The notes under the pieces: model-generated
Seen by the model: only the letters and a program-made list of their open reading frames with translations
What the model was told of the DNA's origin: nothing
Databases searched by the model: none
In this document: in pieces, positions 11,501 to 22,015 of the stretch
Layout: each line of letters opens with the position of its first letter
Position numbering within the stretch: the first letter of the stretch is position 1
Made by a program: the position numbers and the translations under genes
Source of the DNA: Pisaster brevispinus
Lineage: Eukaryota > Echinodermata > Asteroidea > Forcipulatida > Asteriidae
NCBI GenBank assembly: GCA_023634235.1
Contig: JAMKCF010000009.1
Span: 7,750,001-7,814,000 of the forward strand
Direction: 5' to 3'
Length of the DNA: 64,000 nt

Positions 11501-14500
11501 TGCCACTTGTATACTGTAAACTTGCTACATTATATAATTCTGTTGGATGCAAAAGGAAGAAAATTTAATTTGAAATCTGCTGGCTAGTGTTTGGATCTTC
11601 AGTAAACAGTACCTGATACATGCCGATGCCAAGATGTTTGGGATCTATCTTGACAAGTTCAACAAGAGGATCTTGGAGCCTTCGGGCAATAGAAACTATA
11701 ATCACAATCAAAAAGTTTAAAAACAATATCACGTCACAGAAAGGTTCAGTTTTAGAATCTTTCTACTAAACAAAGTTCAAACATTTCATTCCCAGAAAAA
11801 CTATTTCCATAGATACTGCTACCTAAATATAAGGCCAAATTGGACAAACGAATCAGAGATGCTCCAGGCTGCATAGAGCACTAGGGGCATCCTCAGATGA
11901 GCTGCCAATAGTACCATAGTGATTTGTATTGTGACATTACACTTTGCTTTAGAGCAGTTAAGATTAATACACATCTTAAAATCAATCTTAGCTCTTTATA
12001 AAAACACGTGAAGGTACATTATAAATTAACAATCTAAGTAAGATATTGTACTTTTTAGACCACAAATTGTCCTTTCCCTTCATTGCCCTTCCCCCTCTTT
12101 GTGTGTACACTTTGTTTGCATTTGATACGTCCAGGTTTTTATTATGAAAAAAAAAACAACCCCAAAACACACTCTTTTGTTTTTCCTGTTTCTAGCTCCC
12201 ACAAAAAAATATGGTGTATTTTACCAGCACTTCTATAGTTGGGGTCGATATCTGGCATTTCCTTTTCAGCGTCAGGAGACACACTGTAAATGGACGCACC
12301 GTCTTCATTCACAATGCTGAGAAAACAAGAACAGTTTGGTATTTGGTAAAACACAAACGCCCAACAAGCCAGTCCGCTTCCTGACAGTTGGTCTAGGTGG
12401 TCCAAAAACATAAGACTACTGAAGGATTCCAAGACCAATCCACACACCAAGTGTGAAGTGGGAAGTTGTCGGAAACAGTATGCCCTTTTCGGTATCTTTG
12501 CCTACCATATTGGGCATAATAAAAATAATGAAATGCATTGTGAATACGTTTAAAATAAACAATTTCATTCACCTCAGCAGGTAACTGCATGTTTGTTAAA
12601 ATATTTCATTTTTTGTGTGAACCAATTTTGTCCGTGACAATGCCACAGCCTTTGTTCATCTCTGATACATACCAGTACATGACGTTGAGGAGACCAAAGG
12701 CTTTATTGTTGATGAGGTTGGAAAGGACCCCCTCTGTCTCCCTGCAGGCAGTTCCGTTACCCAAAGCTATGGTTTGACATCTATGATAGAGATCAAAGGT
12801 CAAGTATCAGATTCAGTGTGAATTTTTCTATTAAAAAAATGTTTTTTTAAACTCAGGCAAAATGAATAACAGATCAACGAAAGACTCTAATCTTGTGAGG
12901 TATGCGGTAACACCATGAAATAATCTCTTACGAGTTGTGGTAGAAGTGAAAAGAACCAGTGGTTGACAACTCAACGAAGGGCTCAATCTTGACCTAAATT
13001 CCATGAATCATTTGTTGCTGCATCACATTCTTTCCTGCGACTAGCTCTAGAAACAAACTGCATCAATCATAAAAAGCGTTTTAAACAACTACTGTCCCAT
13101 ACAGACAATCCACTTGAGGTCATTTTGCATTAATCCTGTACAAGTGTTTCCGCCCATTTAGTGGCACACCCTTCCTCGACCCAATCGATGAGATTTGATG
13201 AACGTGAACATTCATTCCCCTTGACTCTACACCCAGAGCCTTCTAGACTCTGTGCATCACCAGAAATACAAAACTACAGCTTTGAAAACAATGTGGACTA
13301 TTTCTTTCTCCTATTGGCAACTGCTTCACTTCTATCAAGAAAATTTGAAGGCTCAAGGAGATTTTGAGTTAATCCTGAAATCACAAAAAAAACCAGAGAA
13401 ATCACACGCCTGGTATCTCTTTCATCTCTTTCATCTCCTCTTTCTACATCAGTGTTGTAAATTCTTTAGGGCCTGTGGTGTTCATCTCTACGCCTGATTG
13501 ATATTTCTAGTTCTTACCCATGCCTCTTTGCCATCTCAACAATCTTCTGGGTCTCTCTCATTCCACCACTTCCATGGAGATATGCCACACCCGTTTCCAA
13601 TATTTGACCTGTAAATTTACACAAAATATTTCCATTTCAAATTATGTTCATGTTCATGACAGAGAAACAGACAGATGAGCACCTTGTAAATCCACCTTCC
13701 AGAAAGAGGAGAACTTCATTTGTCTCAACTGGAGATAACAGTGTATCTTGTTCTCGGACTTTAAGTGTGGTCGATGACCAGATGGTTCCAGACACGGTGA
13801 CTTGCAAATGTCAATATTTTCTGGGAACTTTTTTAGTAAGCTTCATCTTTAAACGATTCACGTCGGATGACAATTTTTTTTTTTGCAGACAGCCATCTAC
13901 TAGCGCTTTTATCCAACCGAACTTTCCATTGCGTAGCGTGCACAGGCAGGCACCTACTGAGATTCCAACACACCATGTCAGATTTTCGACTACGGCTCCC
14001 AGCCGAGGTTCTACGAATCACGGTGAGTGCCAACTCAATTTTCTCACATGACAACAGCAAATCCCGGAATTAATTAGGATAACCTTTGTTGTCTTTCCTT
14101 TGTCAAGACAGGGTTTTATTGTGGCAATGATATTTTCAAGGGAACAATTACCAAGAAGCTCCAGCGGGTGCGCATGACAATCTATTAAAAATATCGAAGT
14201 GAAGTGGTTTAAGGAAGACTGGATTAATCTTCGTCTGCAAGATCCTCTCAACTCTTTGACTGTTTTATGGTTTCTGAACAGTAAAGGGAAACCTTTAAAG
14301 AGGGGCTCCACGGTCAAATTGAGTTTTGTATTGCGCTCATTTTCCAGCAACAATAAATTAGTTATGAAAATTCATTATGAAAAATGGGGTATCTAGTCGC
14401 ACGTTAAAACAGTGTAAAATGCAACTGTGTTTGATACCCTTCAAGTGCAATTTTTTTCAAAATCCAAAAACGTTAGACGACATCACATTTCTAGTATATG

Positions 14501-17500
14501 GTATGTACATTTTGCTACAAAAGTGTTTTTTGTTCATTCCTGAATTTTGATGATATTCAATTAAAACAACATTGAATTTGACCTTTTGACTGACCCATTG
14601 TTTTTGATGTCCAATGACGCAATGTTTCAAATTTCACTCTGAAAGATCTTCAAATAAAATGACGCATCACATTCAGAGATTCCAGTAAACCATGGAAGAT
14701 TATCAGTCGTGGCTCACAGCCGAGGTTCTGCGAGTCACAATGAGTGCCTACTCGCATTTTCTCAAAAGACAACATCTCATCCAGGTGTCTAATATGAGAA
14801 TCTTTGTTACCTTTCCCTTGTGGAGTCGAGGTTTCATTGTGGCAACGGTATTTTCAAAAGAATACAATTACTCCAGAAGCTCAAAAAAGTTCTGAAAAAA
14901 ATAATATCACAAACAGGCACCGACACGAGGAGGCCAAGTACAGGAAAAAAGGAAAGAGGAAACGAAATCTCTGAATAATGAATGTATGATTAACGAGTAC
15001 GTGCTATTTAGAGACCAAGCACAAGAAACACATCAATGTTTCCCGCACGTACATCCTCAGATAGGTTCTGAAATACCAACCTGTAGGAGATGTGGCGGCC
15101 ATTTTAACTCCATGCCTGAAGCCGGGGTCAAGACCCATGACCACCTTTCCCCTTACTGGTGGGGTCAGCAGGAGTCGGCGAAGGTTTTGAACAAACACAT
15201 CAACTGAAGCCTTCTCCGCCGCCTTCGTTAAATTGGATCTGTTTAATATAACAAAGACATTCTTTTCAACACGATCAATCTGTAACACCCACTCTGTCGT
15301 TATTTCTTATTTGAATTTACTGGCGACATAATATCCCACTGACTGTAAAGCCATCGTCTTTTGAAGAATAAATCTACGTAACTGGCAATTCAGAGCCTGA
15401 AACGAGAAGACCATGACATGACTTATTCTCATTGTTACATCAAAGAATCAATTATGACCATCTTCATACATTAGTTACCTGTAAACCTGTAAATGTTACC
15501 AATGTAAGGCACACCCTCTATTGAAAGACAACTCTACCTTATTTCTCGAATGATCATGGGCAGGAGGCGTTTACTGCAGGCCTCGCTGATGGAAGACTGT
15601 ATGAGCTTGGTGACCACCTCAGGACATCTGGTTCTAGGCATCCATTGGGAGTGGCAGAATGACTTGAATTGTCCTACAGTGTTGTCTGGTATACACAACT
15701 TGACGTTCAACACTTTGAGAACTTCAGCTCTGTTTATAGCCAGGACCTGTGAAAAAACAAAACATTTTGAGAGTTGAGAACTGAGAAAGGATTCTCGACC
15801 TTGTACAAACGACGTCACCAGACTAGGGCCCCTCTCTCTTAGCGTTCAGCTGCTCATTGGCCTATTCTGGCCGAGCGGTTTAGTGCATTGGACGCAAGTA
15901 ATGGTGTCCGGGTCATCAGGCTGTGGGTTTGAATCCCGGTCGTGACACTTGCGACCTTTAGCAAGACGCAAAGCTATCATTGCCTTTCACCCAGGGGTAA
16001 ATGGGTACCTGTGACAGCAGAGATGGTTCTTGTGATGATTTAGCTTGGTGCGCACTGATATGGTTTAAGGGAATGAAATAAATGGGGTAATGATATTTGA
16101 GCGCCATGAGCATCACTGAGTGACGGAGTTGAGTGCTATATAAAAAGCTATTACTATTATCATCTGGTGTACCGCCCGTACATAGCTTTGTTTCATAAAG
16201 GTTTGTTTTATCAATGAGATGATGTCAGTACATTTACGGGTCTATCATTCCTGTTACTAGGTAGTAAACCAATCCTTCACATGCGGGCGAATCTGCTGTA
16301 CCTTCAAAGTTTTGGCTCCTTCCGGCTCCAAAGCTGGCATACGCTTGTGTGTAATTTTACAAAAGTTTAATTGTTTCATTGTTCAAAGGCATTAGTTATG
16401 ATACAAATATTGTTAATTCTGACAAGACCTTGAGAATTTGAATTTTGTTTCATTGTTAATTTTATCAAATGATTTGTATTAAATAAAATGGAAATATTAT
16501 AAAAAAATTGCCACAGGTAAACTTTATTTTCAAGAATTTTGTACCAACAGAATTTTTAAAGAAGATTTGATTTCATAGAAAAATATAGTCTTTGTTCAAG
16601 CTGTTTTCTCCTTCGTCGATATGCATGAGACTTGCACAGTCTATTAAAAAACCTAAGGACCAGACAGACATCGTAAGTGGTCCGGCTGGCTAGCTTATAG
16701 CTTATCAGTTCTGGACGTAAATCACAGATTCACAAAATGAATCCCACAAAAAATGACAAAGTAAAACGGAAACCTTAAAGGTTGTGAAACAGCTGGTGAA
16801 TCAGTGAAAGGTCAAGCTTAAACTGGTCTCACTGGTCAGTCACTGACAAAGTTAACGGCAAACACTAAGAAGAGAGATAACTGTTGGTGTATCAGGCTTA
16901 CCTGATGGGGTTTGATTGCTCTGACGGGCACAGAGAAGTCATAATACAGGACGTAGGTGTCCGACGTCGCTTGATTCTCCTCAGTAAGGGCTTTCCGACT
17001 TGTCTGGATCATTGGAGGCGGGTAACGATTCACTCTAGTTTGAAAAAAAAAAACCATAAATGACAAAAATAGTCAACACCTGGTTATCCAACGCTTCTTC
17101 ATCATTTATCTTAATGAGCCATTTTTTAGTTGAGGTTTGAAGAACAAGTGCGGATCGGAATGGGGGTGTGCAGGGGCACATGCCTAGCTATAAGGCAGTT
17201 ACGGAGACCGCCATCATTCGGGCTAGATATTTCAGTTGGTAGAGCACCGGTCATAATCCGGAGGTCACAGGTTCAAGTCACGCTCTTGTTAATTCTTTGT
17301 TTAACCCAAAATTTTAAATAACAGCTCTAAAGATAAAACTGATACAATTCTTGCACAATGTGAGAAAGGGTTACACACCAAAAAGTTATTTAAAAAACCT
17401 TCCTTAACTCAAAACTCACAGCTGTCTGAGTTTGTTAACGACTGTGCTATCTTTGGCTATGATGTCTATCAAGATATGCTCGATGCCCTTCCCTACCTCT

Positions 17501-20500
17501 GCCACTGAACTTCGCCCTGCAAATAAAAAATGGGAGAAAAAAACATTCAATTCATGGACTCATACAACATTGTGCCATCCAAAGTCAACAAAAGCAATCA
17601 ATCTTGGAGAGCGTAACGCACCACAGAAATTTGAATATCATTGTCAGGTCTGAAGCTTCATGGAGGCAAACAAAGGCAATCAATTGTCTCCATGACCTCT
17701 TTTATCCTGTCTTCATTGTGTTCTGGGAATCTCAGGAATTCTTTGGGAGGATTTTAGGGAGGTACTTCTGTGCAAGAGGAAAAGAGTGTGTTAAAGCATG
17801 GGATCATTTGGAGGGGGGGACACCCACTGCCACATATCGGGCATGGTATAATCTAGAAATCTCTGGGCTCCACTAAGGCTCCGTCTCCTGCTACCAGCTT
17901 CATTTGATGCTGGAAACACCGTGTAAAAAAGTACACTGCTCCAATAGTGATGACAGAGCCCAAGCCGGAGCCGAAGCCCAAGCCAAAGCCGAGGGTAAAG
18001 GCTCAGGGCCCAATGTCAAAGAGCTGCTTTAGCACAAAAAGTAGCTAAGCAAAAAAAAAAAAAATCTTACCAGAATAAGGTAACCAGCCAAAATACCATG
18101 TCTTATGCACCATTTCTGACTGGTATCCTGCTATGAATTTTTGCTAAGCACAATATTTGTAAGCAAAATTGTCTGCTTAAGCAGCTCTATATTTCAGAGT
18201 ACAGCTTAACCAAAAAAGAAGCTAAGCACAACAAAATAATGTACACCAAAAGGTTACCGGCCCAAATACCATGACACATGTGCAATCTATGACTGGTATC
18301 CTGCACATCGTTGCTTGACAGAAAGTTGTTAAGCAGTATTTTCTGCTTATAAGCAGCTCTATGAAATCGTGCACAGGCACTTGACATGAAATTTGTTTCT
18401 TTTGTCCAACTTACTTCTACCCATGATTAAATACCCAGTTGCCAGCAAAGTACTACGAATGCCAAGTACACTCACCTTTCACTCCAGAATTGACAAAACG
18501 CTTCAGCTGAAACTCAGCTGGCCTAAGGAGAAGGCTCTCTGCAGCTGGATCCAAGCCCAACTTTCTCGCTCTCTCTGCTAGGGTCGTCTTAGCTCCAGTC
18601 TTGTAAGGGATAAACTGCAATAAAGTTCAATGATTTCATTATGGTTGAGGGGGCTATGTGAATTTCCTCATGCAATCCCCTTACAATCAACCACAACCAA
18701 CCACTCGGTAACTGTTATCAAGAAAAGTATTTTGGTTTAATTTTACTAAAAAAAAAAAGTGGGGAAATAAACAAGACTTTTTAGGGTCAAAGAGAAAGTT
18801 AAAGCAGATAACACTACAACAAGTCACGTTTTAACACATGAATATACTGAAATGTAAGTGAAGTTTGAAGCTTTGCATGGTGTGAAAAATAAGAAGTAGT
18901 AAACTTGTGGGTACAACCATGTGTACATGTAAATTTCTTTTTGGAGGAGTGTTGGCTCTGGAAAGAGCCGGTGTTGTCTCGAAGTTTCGATCAGTGTACT
19001 CTGCTCATCTTCAGGAGAAACTCTCTTCAGGAGAAACTCTCTTCAGGAGAAACTCTATTCAGGAGAAACTCTCTTCAGGAGAAACTCTCTTCAGGAGAAA
19101 CTCTCTTCAGGAGAAACTCTCTTCAGGAGAAACTCTCTTCAGGCAATGTCAGGAGAAACTCTCTTCAGGAGAAACTCTCTTCAGGAGAAACTCTCTTCAG
19201 GAGAAACTCTCTTCAGGAGAAACTCTCTTCAGGAGAAACTCTCTTCAGGAGAAACTCTCTTCAGGAGAAACTCTCTTCAGGAGAAACTCTCTTCAGGAGA
19301 AACTCTCTTCAGGAGAAACTCTCTTCAGGAGAAACTCTCTTCAGGAGAAACTCTCTTCAGGAGAAACTCTCTTCAGGCAATGTCAGGAGAAACTCTCTTC
19401 AAGAGAAACTCTCTTTAGGAGAAACTCTCTTCAGGAGAAACTCTCCTGAGTACACTGTATTTTTCCTGATGGCGGAGAATAAGTTCTGTACATGTTGGGT
19501 CAATAATTGTTATAATGTATTTCAGGTGGTAATAAAAGACGGGTAATAATCCAACAGAGTACACAGTTGGAAATGTCGAGACCACACTAGCTCTTTTCGG
19601 AGCCAACACGCCTCCAAAAAGAAATGCACACATGGTTGTACCCGTAAATTTACTAGTTATAGTTACTTTACATACTTAAATGTATTGACATCCATATCTT
19701 TCTCATATCACAGTAAACTAAGATTGCCACGATCTTTGCAATACTTCCAGATTTCTAAGACTTCTAAAACTGCTGTCTCAATTCGCAATACAGGGGCAGG
19801 TCACCGGTGAGCAAGTCTGAGCAAGAAACCATAGTTAACCATAGTGCGACTAACTCTGATCGAAACACATGCTATGGTTGGTCTAGTCTAATCGACAATT
19901 CAAGACCAGCCGATCGAGGCTGGTCACATCACTGGTTACCAACAGGTGTTTCAATAGCACAGAGCAGAGAGGACCAGTTATCAGAAAAATAGTAATGCTA
20001 TTTAATTTGCCTTTTTGCCTTGTACCATTGTGTTTGTGTTTTTATCTATTTGTGTTTAATTTTGAAATGTTTATAAAATCTTTTATCCATCCTTTAATTG
20101 GCACTTACCTGCATGAAATAACAAACAAAATACAAATTATACAACTTGTTATTACCAACCTTTGTACAACATTACTAAGTTAATAACTTTATTTTAAAGA
20201 GAGCTTGTCCAAAACTTAGGGATCTTTTCATCCACAATCATCCGAGACACACTTTACCACTTGTCCAAAAACGTAAACAAACTGGCCACCTGTATTTTCT
20301 CATGATCGCGTTGACATGACTAGAGTCGTTCACTCTTCAACTTCAGTGCATATCTGCTACATAGGTCACAAACCAACGACTAGGTAACCATAGGTCCTTG
20401 AAGGACTTTATAATGAAACCAAGGGTGCCTCATAAGTGAGCTTCATCGTTGTAGCTCACATGCCTGAGGAAACCTAGGTGATTGCTAAATGAACCGGAAA

Positions 20501-21991
20501 CACCCGGCTTAACCCCTTCAACATGTACTCTTCCACAATAAGTGTTCTGGGTTATTTTACATGCACTACCAATCCTAGTACACGGGACCTACGGCTTAAT
20601 GTCCCATCCAAAGGACAATGCATTTATGGTAAAGTATCTTGCTCATGGACACAAGTGCCACCACCGGGACTCAAACCCACACTCTGCTGATCAGAAACAC
20701 CAGAGCTCGAGTCCAGTGCTTGTGACCGCTCTGCCACGACATGCCTTGATTGAACTTGTTCTATCATGAGATGCTTTCAGATGTTTGAATGAATTCAGCC
20801 ATCAAGTCAGAAGGGTCCGGAATTCTTTTTTTTAAACTTACCAACGTGTTGACTTCCTCAACGGTTTGAGCACTCTTGAAGACATTCAGCAACCTGTCAG
20901 TCATCTTACCACTCTTTTGTATCTGCTTGACTGCAGTTGATGCTTTGATCTGCACGCTTCTACAAATCACACAAAAGTTTAAAATTCTAAATTAATAACA
21001 ACAAACATGCACGTCGGACCGAGTTGTCACTACTGGTGAATTATCAAAAAAAGATTTGACAGATCCCACTGGATCTATGAGAAATTCAAAATGATAGCCT
21101 ACTCAAAAATGAAATAAGTGGATTACCAAATAATGTCTGCTGTCAGAAGTATAATTTAAGTATTGTAAATGGTTGGTAAAATCAGCTACACCAATTCATT
21201 ATGTTTGGAAAGAACAATATTTGATATAAGATCCAGTAAAGCTATTCTTAAGAGTTCTACTCACTTGAGCTCCTCCAGCTTAGCAACGACTTCTCTGATT
21301 TTATCGGCTTCCATGTTATTAGTTCGTTCCTTCCGGTATCGTGCAATAAATGGAATACTACATCCTTCCTCCACCAGATCTACTACATTTTCTGTTAATA
21401 AGCAAGACATAGATGTGTAACTAAAGTCAAAGCAAAGTGAAATTTAAGTGCGCTCGAAAGTATGTAACTGTGTAAATTAAAAAGGGTTATACATTGTAGA
21501 TTAGTTTTTGTCAATGAAATGCTGATTTATTAAGCAAAAAGAGAAAGAAACAAAAAAAGTCACATGTGAAAAGTTTTAGATGGGTACAGTTTCTACTTGC
21601 TGAGAAAACAGCAAAAAACCTTCACGGTATTTTCCCGGTACGTTGAATCCATGGATCCACATTTAGCGAGAATGATTCATGCATGAATTGTTTCTCAGAT
21701 TCAAATGTTTTGGGGTGAAAAATTATCAAAACCATATTACTTCAAAGGGAATCCTTTCTCAGAATATTTTACACTACATTATCAACAGCTGCAGTGCTTC
21801 TTACCAAGTAAAATGTTATGCTCATTAATTGCCAAAGAATCAAGACACTAATTCTTGCACTTACGGACAGCCCAGTATTTCTCATATACAGTCTGGGAGA
21901 GTAGATCTACCATATTCCAGTTCATCGTAAGTCCACGTGCATCCTTCTTGGCTGCAGATGTCGAAGCTCTGTCTTTTTTAGGGTTGTCCAT
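5863..21991 (-). CDS. SRBD1: SRBD1, S1 RNA-binding domain protein 1 (Tex-like), complete, 18 coding exons
   Basis: Coding exons 5' to 3': 21991-21865, 21391-21265, 20959-20842, 18614-18476, 17516-17420, 17034-16902, 15746-15538, 15238-15081, 13608-13518, 12780-12673, 12316-12225, 11695-11613, 11147-11041, 9477-9298, 8570-8403, 7610-7525, 6900-6802, 6152-5863. Every junction has AG/GT ends and matching phase, and the sum is 2412 nt, exactly 804 codons with stop. Domain order is Tex-like N-terminal helical region (about 25-320), YqgF/RuvC-like fold (about 350-460), helix-hairpin-helix (about 500-585) and S1 (about 725-795), as in bacterial Tex and animal SRBD1. It is a nucleic-acid-binding protein of poorly known function. 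The start is the ATG at 21991 (AAAATGG context). Vertebrate SRBD1 has a longer Ser/Lys-rich N-terminus, so an unfound 5' coding exon is possible: the frame stays open from the acceptor at 22015 to this ATG. Confidence 0.93.
8940..9200 (+). mobile_element. tRNA-derived SINE, GGGCTAGATAGCTCA family (copy 1)
   Basis: From about 9031 the sequence mimics a tRNA: an A-box-like TAGCTCATTTGG, GTAGAGCGCCGGCACG, and a B-box-like GGTTCAAACCC, then CTCTAGTCAATTTTTTTG. A matching copy is at 17195-17340 and both share GCCATCAT just upstream. It has no CCA end, and the acceptor-stem halves are not a clean tRNA, so this is a SINE and not a tRNA gene. It is in an intron of SRBD1. Confidence 0.7.
9298..11695 (-). 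CDS. SRBD1: SRBD1 exons 12-14: helix-hairpin-helix region
   Basis: Exon 12 (11695-11613) encodes [20 protein letters not shown] and ends GIGMYQ. Exon 13 (11147-11041) starts HDV and holds [12 protein letters not shown]; it is too short to stand out alone but is joined in phase on both sides. Exon 14 (9477-9298) carries [20 protein letters not shown] and [16 protein letters not shown], a helix-hairpin-helix DNA/RNA backbone-binding motif, and ends at a gtgaga donor. Together they give the Tex HhH segment without gaps. Confidence 0.9.
9799..10196 (-). mobile_element. tRNA-like SINE, minus-strand copy
   Basis: Read on the minus strand it starts GGCTTGTGGTAGCTGAGCGG, continues with CACTGGACTCGAACTCTGG, GGGGTTCAAGACCC and CACTTGCGTCCATAAGCAAG, and ends near 9799 with GCTATATAAAAACTAG. 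Head and tail match the SINE type at 15868-16163. It sits in the SRBD1 intron between exons 13 and 14. Confidence 0.68.
10366..10503. mobile_element. MITE with AAGCCCAGTTCATACTT inverted ends
   Basis: The left end AAAGCCCAGTTCATACTTCA and the right end AAAGTATGAACTGGGCTTAA are inverted copies, with CGAATGTGAAC and GTTCACAT as the next inner inverted pair. The unit is about 138 bp and non-coding. CTGAACTGGGCTTTAA near 33870 resembles an isolated end. Confidence 0.7.
12225..15746 (-). CDS. SRBD1: SRBD1 exons 7-11: inter-domain helices and YqgF/RuvC-like domain
   Basis: Exon 7 (15746-15538) begins [17 protein letters not shown], the conserved Tex AINRGE region. Exon 8 (15238-15081) ends with [19 protein letters not shown], containing the Asp-Pro-Gly of the first RNase-H-like strand. 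Exon 9 (13608-13518) has [12 protein letters not shown]. Exon 10 (12780-12673) has [13 protein letters not shown], the strongly conserved Tex GNGTA-RETE motif. Exon 11 (12316-12225) has [11 protein letters not shown] and DPNYRSA. In Tex the fold is related to Holliday-junction resolvases but is thought to lack full catalysis; I infer the same here and have not tested it. Confidence 0.88.
13955..14885. repeat. Two dispersed direct copies (about 215 bp) of an unknown repeat
   Basis: The copies at about 13955-14165 and 14667-14885 share GAGATTCCA, AGCCGAGGTTCT(A/G)CGA, TCACAATGAGTGCC-type sequence, ATTGTGGCAA and GATATTTTCAA/GGTATTTTCAA, ending in AGAAGCTC. They are about 720 bp apart in one SRBD1 intron and clearly diverged. 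No terminal repeats or reading frame were recognised. Confidence 0.7.
15868..16163 (+). mobile_element. tRNA(Leu/Ser)-like SINE, full length
   Basis: The head is GGCCGAGCGGTTTAGTGCAT, then a long variable arm and GGGTTTGAATCCCGG, which look like the A and B boxes of a type-II tRNA. The body has TTTCACCCAGGGGTAAATGG and ends GAGTGCTATATAAAAAGC followed by an ATT-rich tail, the kind of tail shared with LINE partners. It lies in an SRBD1 intron and appears related to the minus-strand copies at 9799-10196 and 20410-20752. Confidence 0.72.
16902..21991 (-). CDS. SRBD1: SRBD1 exons 1-6: Tex-like N-terminal region
   Basis: Six exons encode residues 1-247. Exon 1 has a basic/Ser start followed by [15 protein letters not shown]. 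Exon 2 has [10 protein letters not shown], the hallmark of the Tex N-terminal domain. Exon 3 is a charged helical segment ([18 protein letters not shown]). Exon 4 carries [20 protein letters not shown], matching the PYK-(R/K)-A-A-LGL block of Tex. Exons 5-6 complete the helical bundle and end at IKPHQ. The 5' boundary of exon 1 is an acceptor at 22015, so at least one further upstream exon, perhaps only 5'UTR, must exist. Confidence 0.85.
17195..17340 (+). mobile_element. tRNA-derived SINE, GGGCTAGATAGCTCA family (copy 2)
   Basis: GGGCTAGATATTTCAGTTGG, TAGAGCACCGGTCATAATCC and GGAGGTCACAGGTTCAAGTC keep the tRNA-like order of A and B boxes seen at 9031-9105. It lies in the SRBD1 intron between exons 5 and 6. 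The box A consensus is damaged (ATATTTCAG), so pol III activity is doubtful. Confidence 0.68.
18005..18196. mobile_element. MITE, GGGCCCAATTTCATAGAGCTG family (copy 2)
   Basis: It starts GGGCCCAATGTCAAAGAGCTGC and ends TTAAGCAGCTCTATATTTCAG. The interior has GTAACCAGCCAAAATACC and TTTTGCTAAGCACAA. The ends are inverted, and copy 3 is directly attached on its right. Confidence 0.68.
18197..18374. mobile_element. MITE, GGGCCCAATTTCATAGAGCTG family (copy 3, abutting copy 2)
   Basis: It contains AGCTAAGCACAACAAAATAA, GGTTACCGGCCCAAATACCA, TGACTGGTATCCTGC and ends TAAGCAGCTCTATGAAATCG. Interior order matches copy 2, so two members stand in tandem, either by insertion at the end of one another or by local duplication. 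Confidence 0.65.
18897..19655. mobile_element. Foldback element with about 110-bp terminal inverted repeats and a 16-bp minisatellite core
   Basis: The left arm (18897-19011: GGGTACAACCATGTGTAC, TTTTTGGAGGAGTGTTGGC, GTTGTCTCGAAGTTTC) is repeated in inverted orientation at about 19545-19655 (GAAATGTCGAGACCACAC, GCCAACACGCCTCCAAAAAG, CATGGTTGTACCCG). Between them about 26 units of a 16-bp repeat (CTTCAGGAGAAACTCT) run from 19013 to 19447, broken twice by the same GGCAATGT interruption 235 bp apart. No transposase is visible. It is in the SRBD1 intron between exons 3 and 4. Confidence 0.85.
20410..20752 (-). mobile_element. tRNA-like SINE/composite repeat, minus-strand copy
   Basis: On the minus strand the head is GGCATGTCGTGGCAGAGCGG with CACTGGACTCGAGCTCTGG and GTTTGAGTCCCGG. 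The body contains GTAAAATAACCCAGAACAC and a proximal GGGGTTAAGCCGGGTG. The part from 20410 to about 20580 is also found at 27811-27962 and, inverted, at 29436-29600. It lies in the SRBD1 intron between exons 3 and 4. Confidence 0.65.
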
Positions 21992-22015
21992 TTTCTTAAA
22001 ATGCAACTTGATTAC

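Noticed and set aside
15868..15945. tRNA-Leu/Ser gene candidate
   Set aside because: Has tRNA-like boxes but is followed by a conserved SINE body and LINE-like tail, and related copies exist in the window.
18905..19546. Long plus-strand reading frames of repeated [20 protein letters not shown] peptide
   Set aside because: Produced by the 16-bp tandem repeat, which is open in several frames at once. They sit inside a foldback element in an intron of a minus-strand gene, with no start context or domain.
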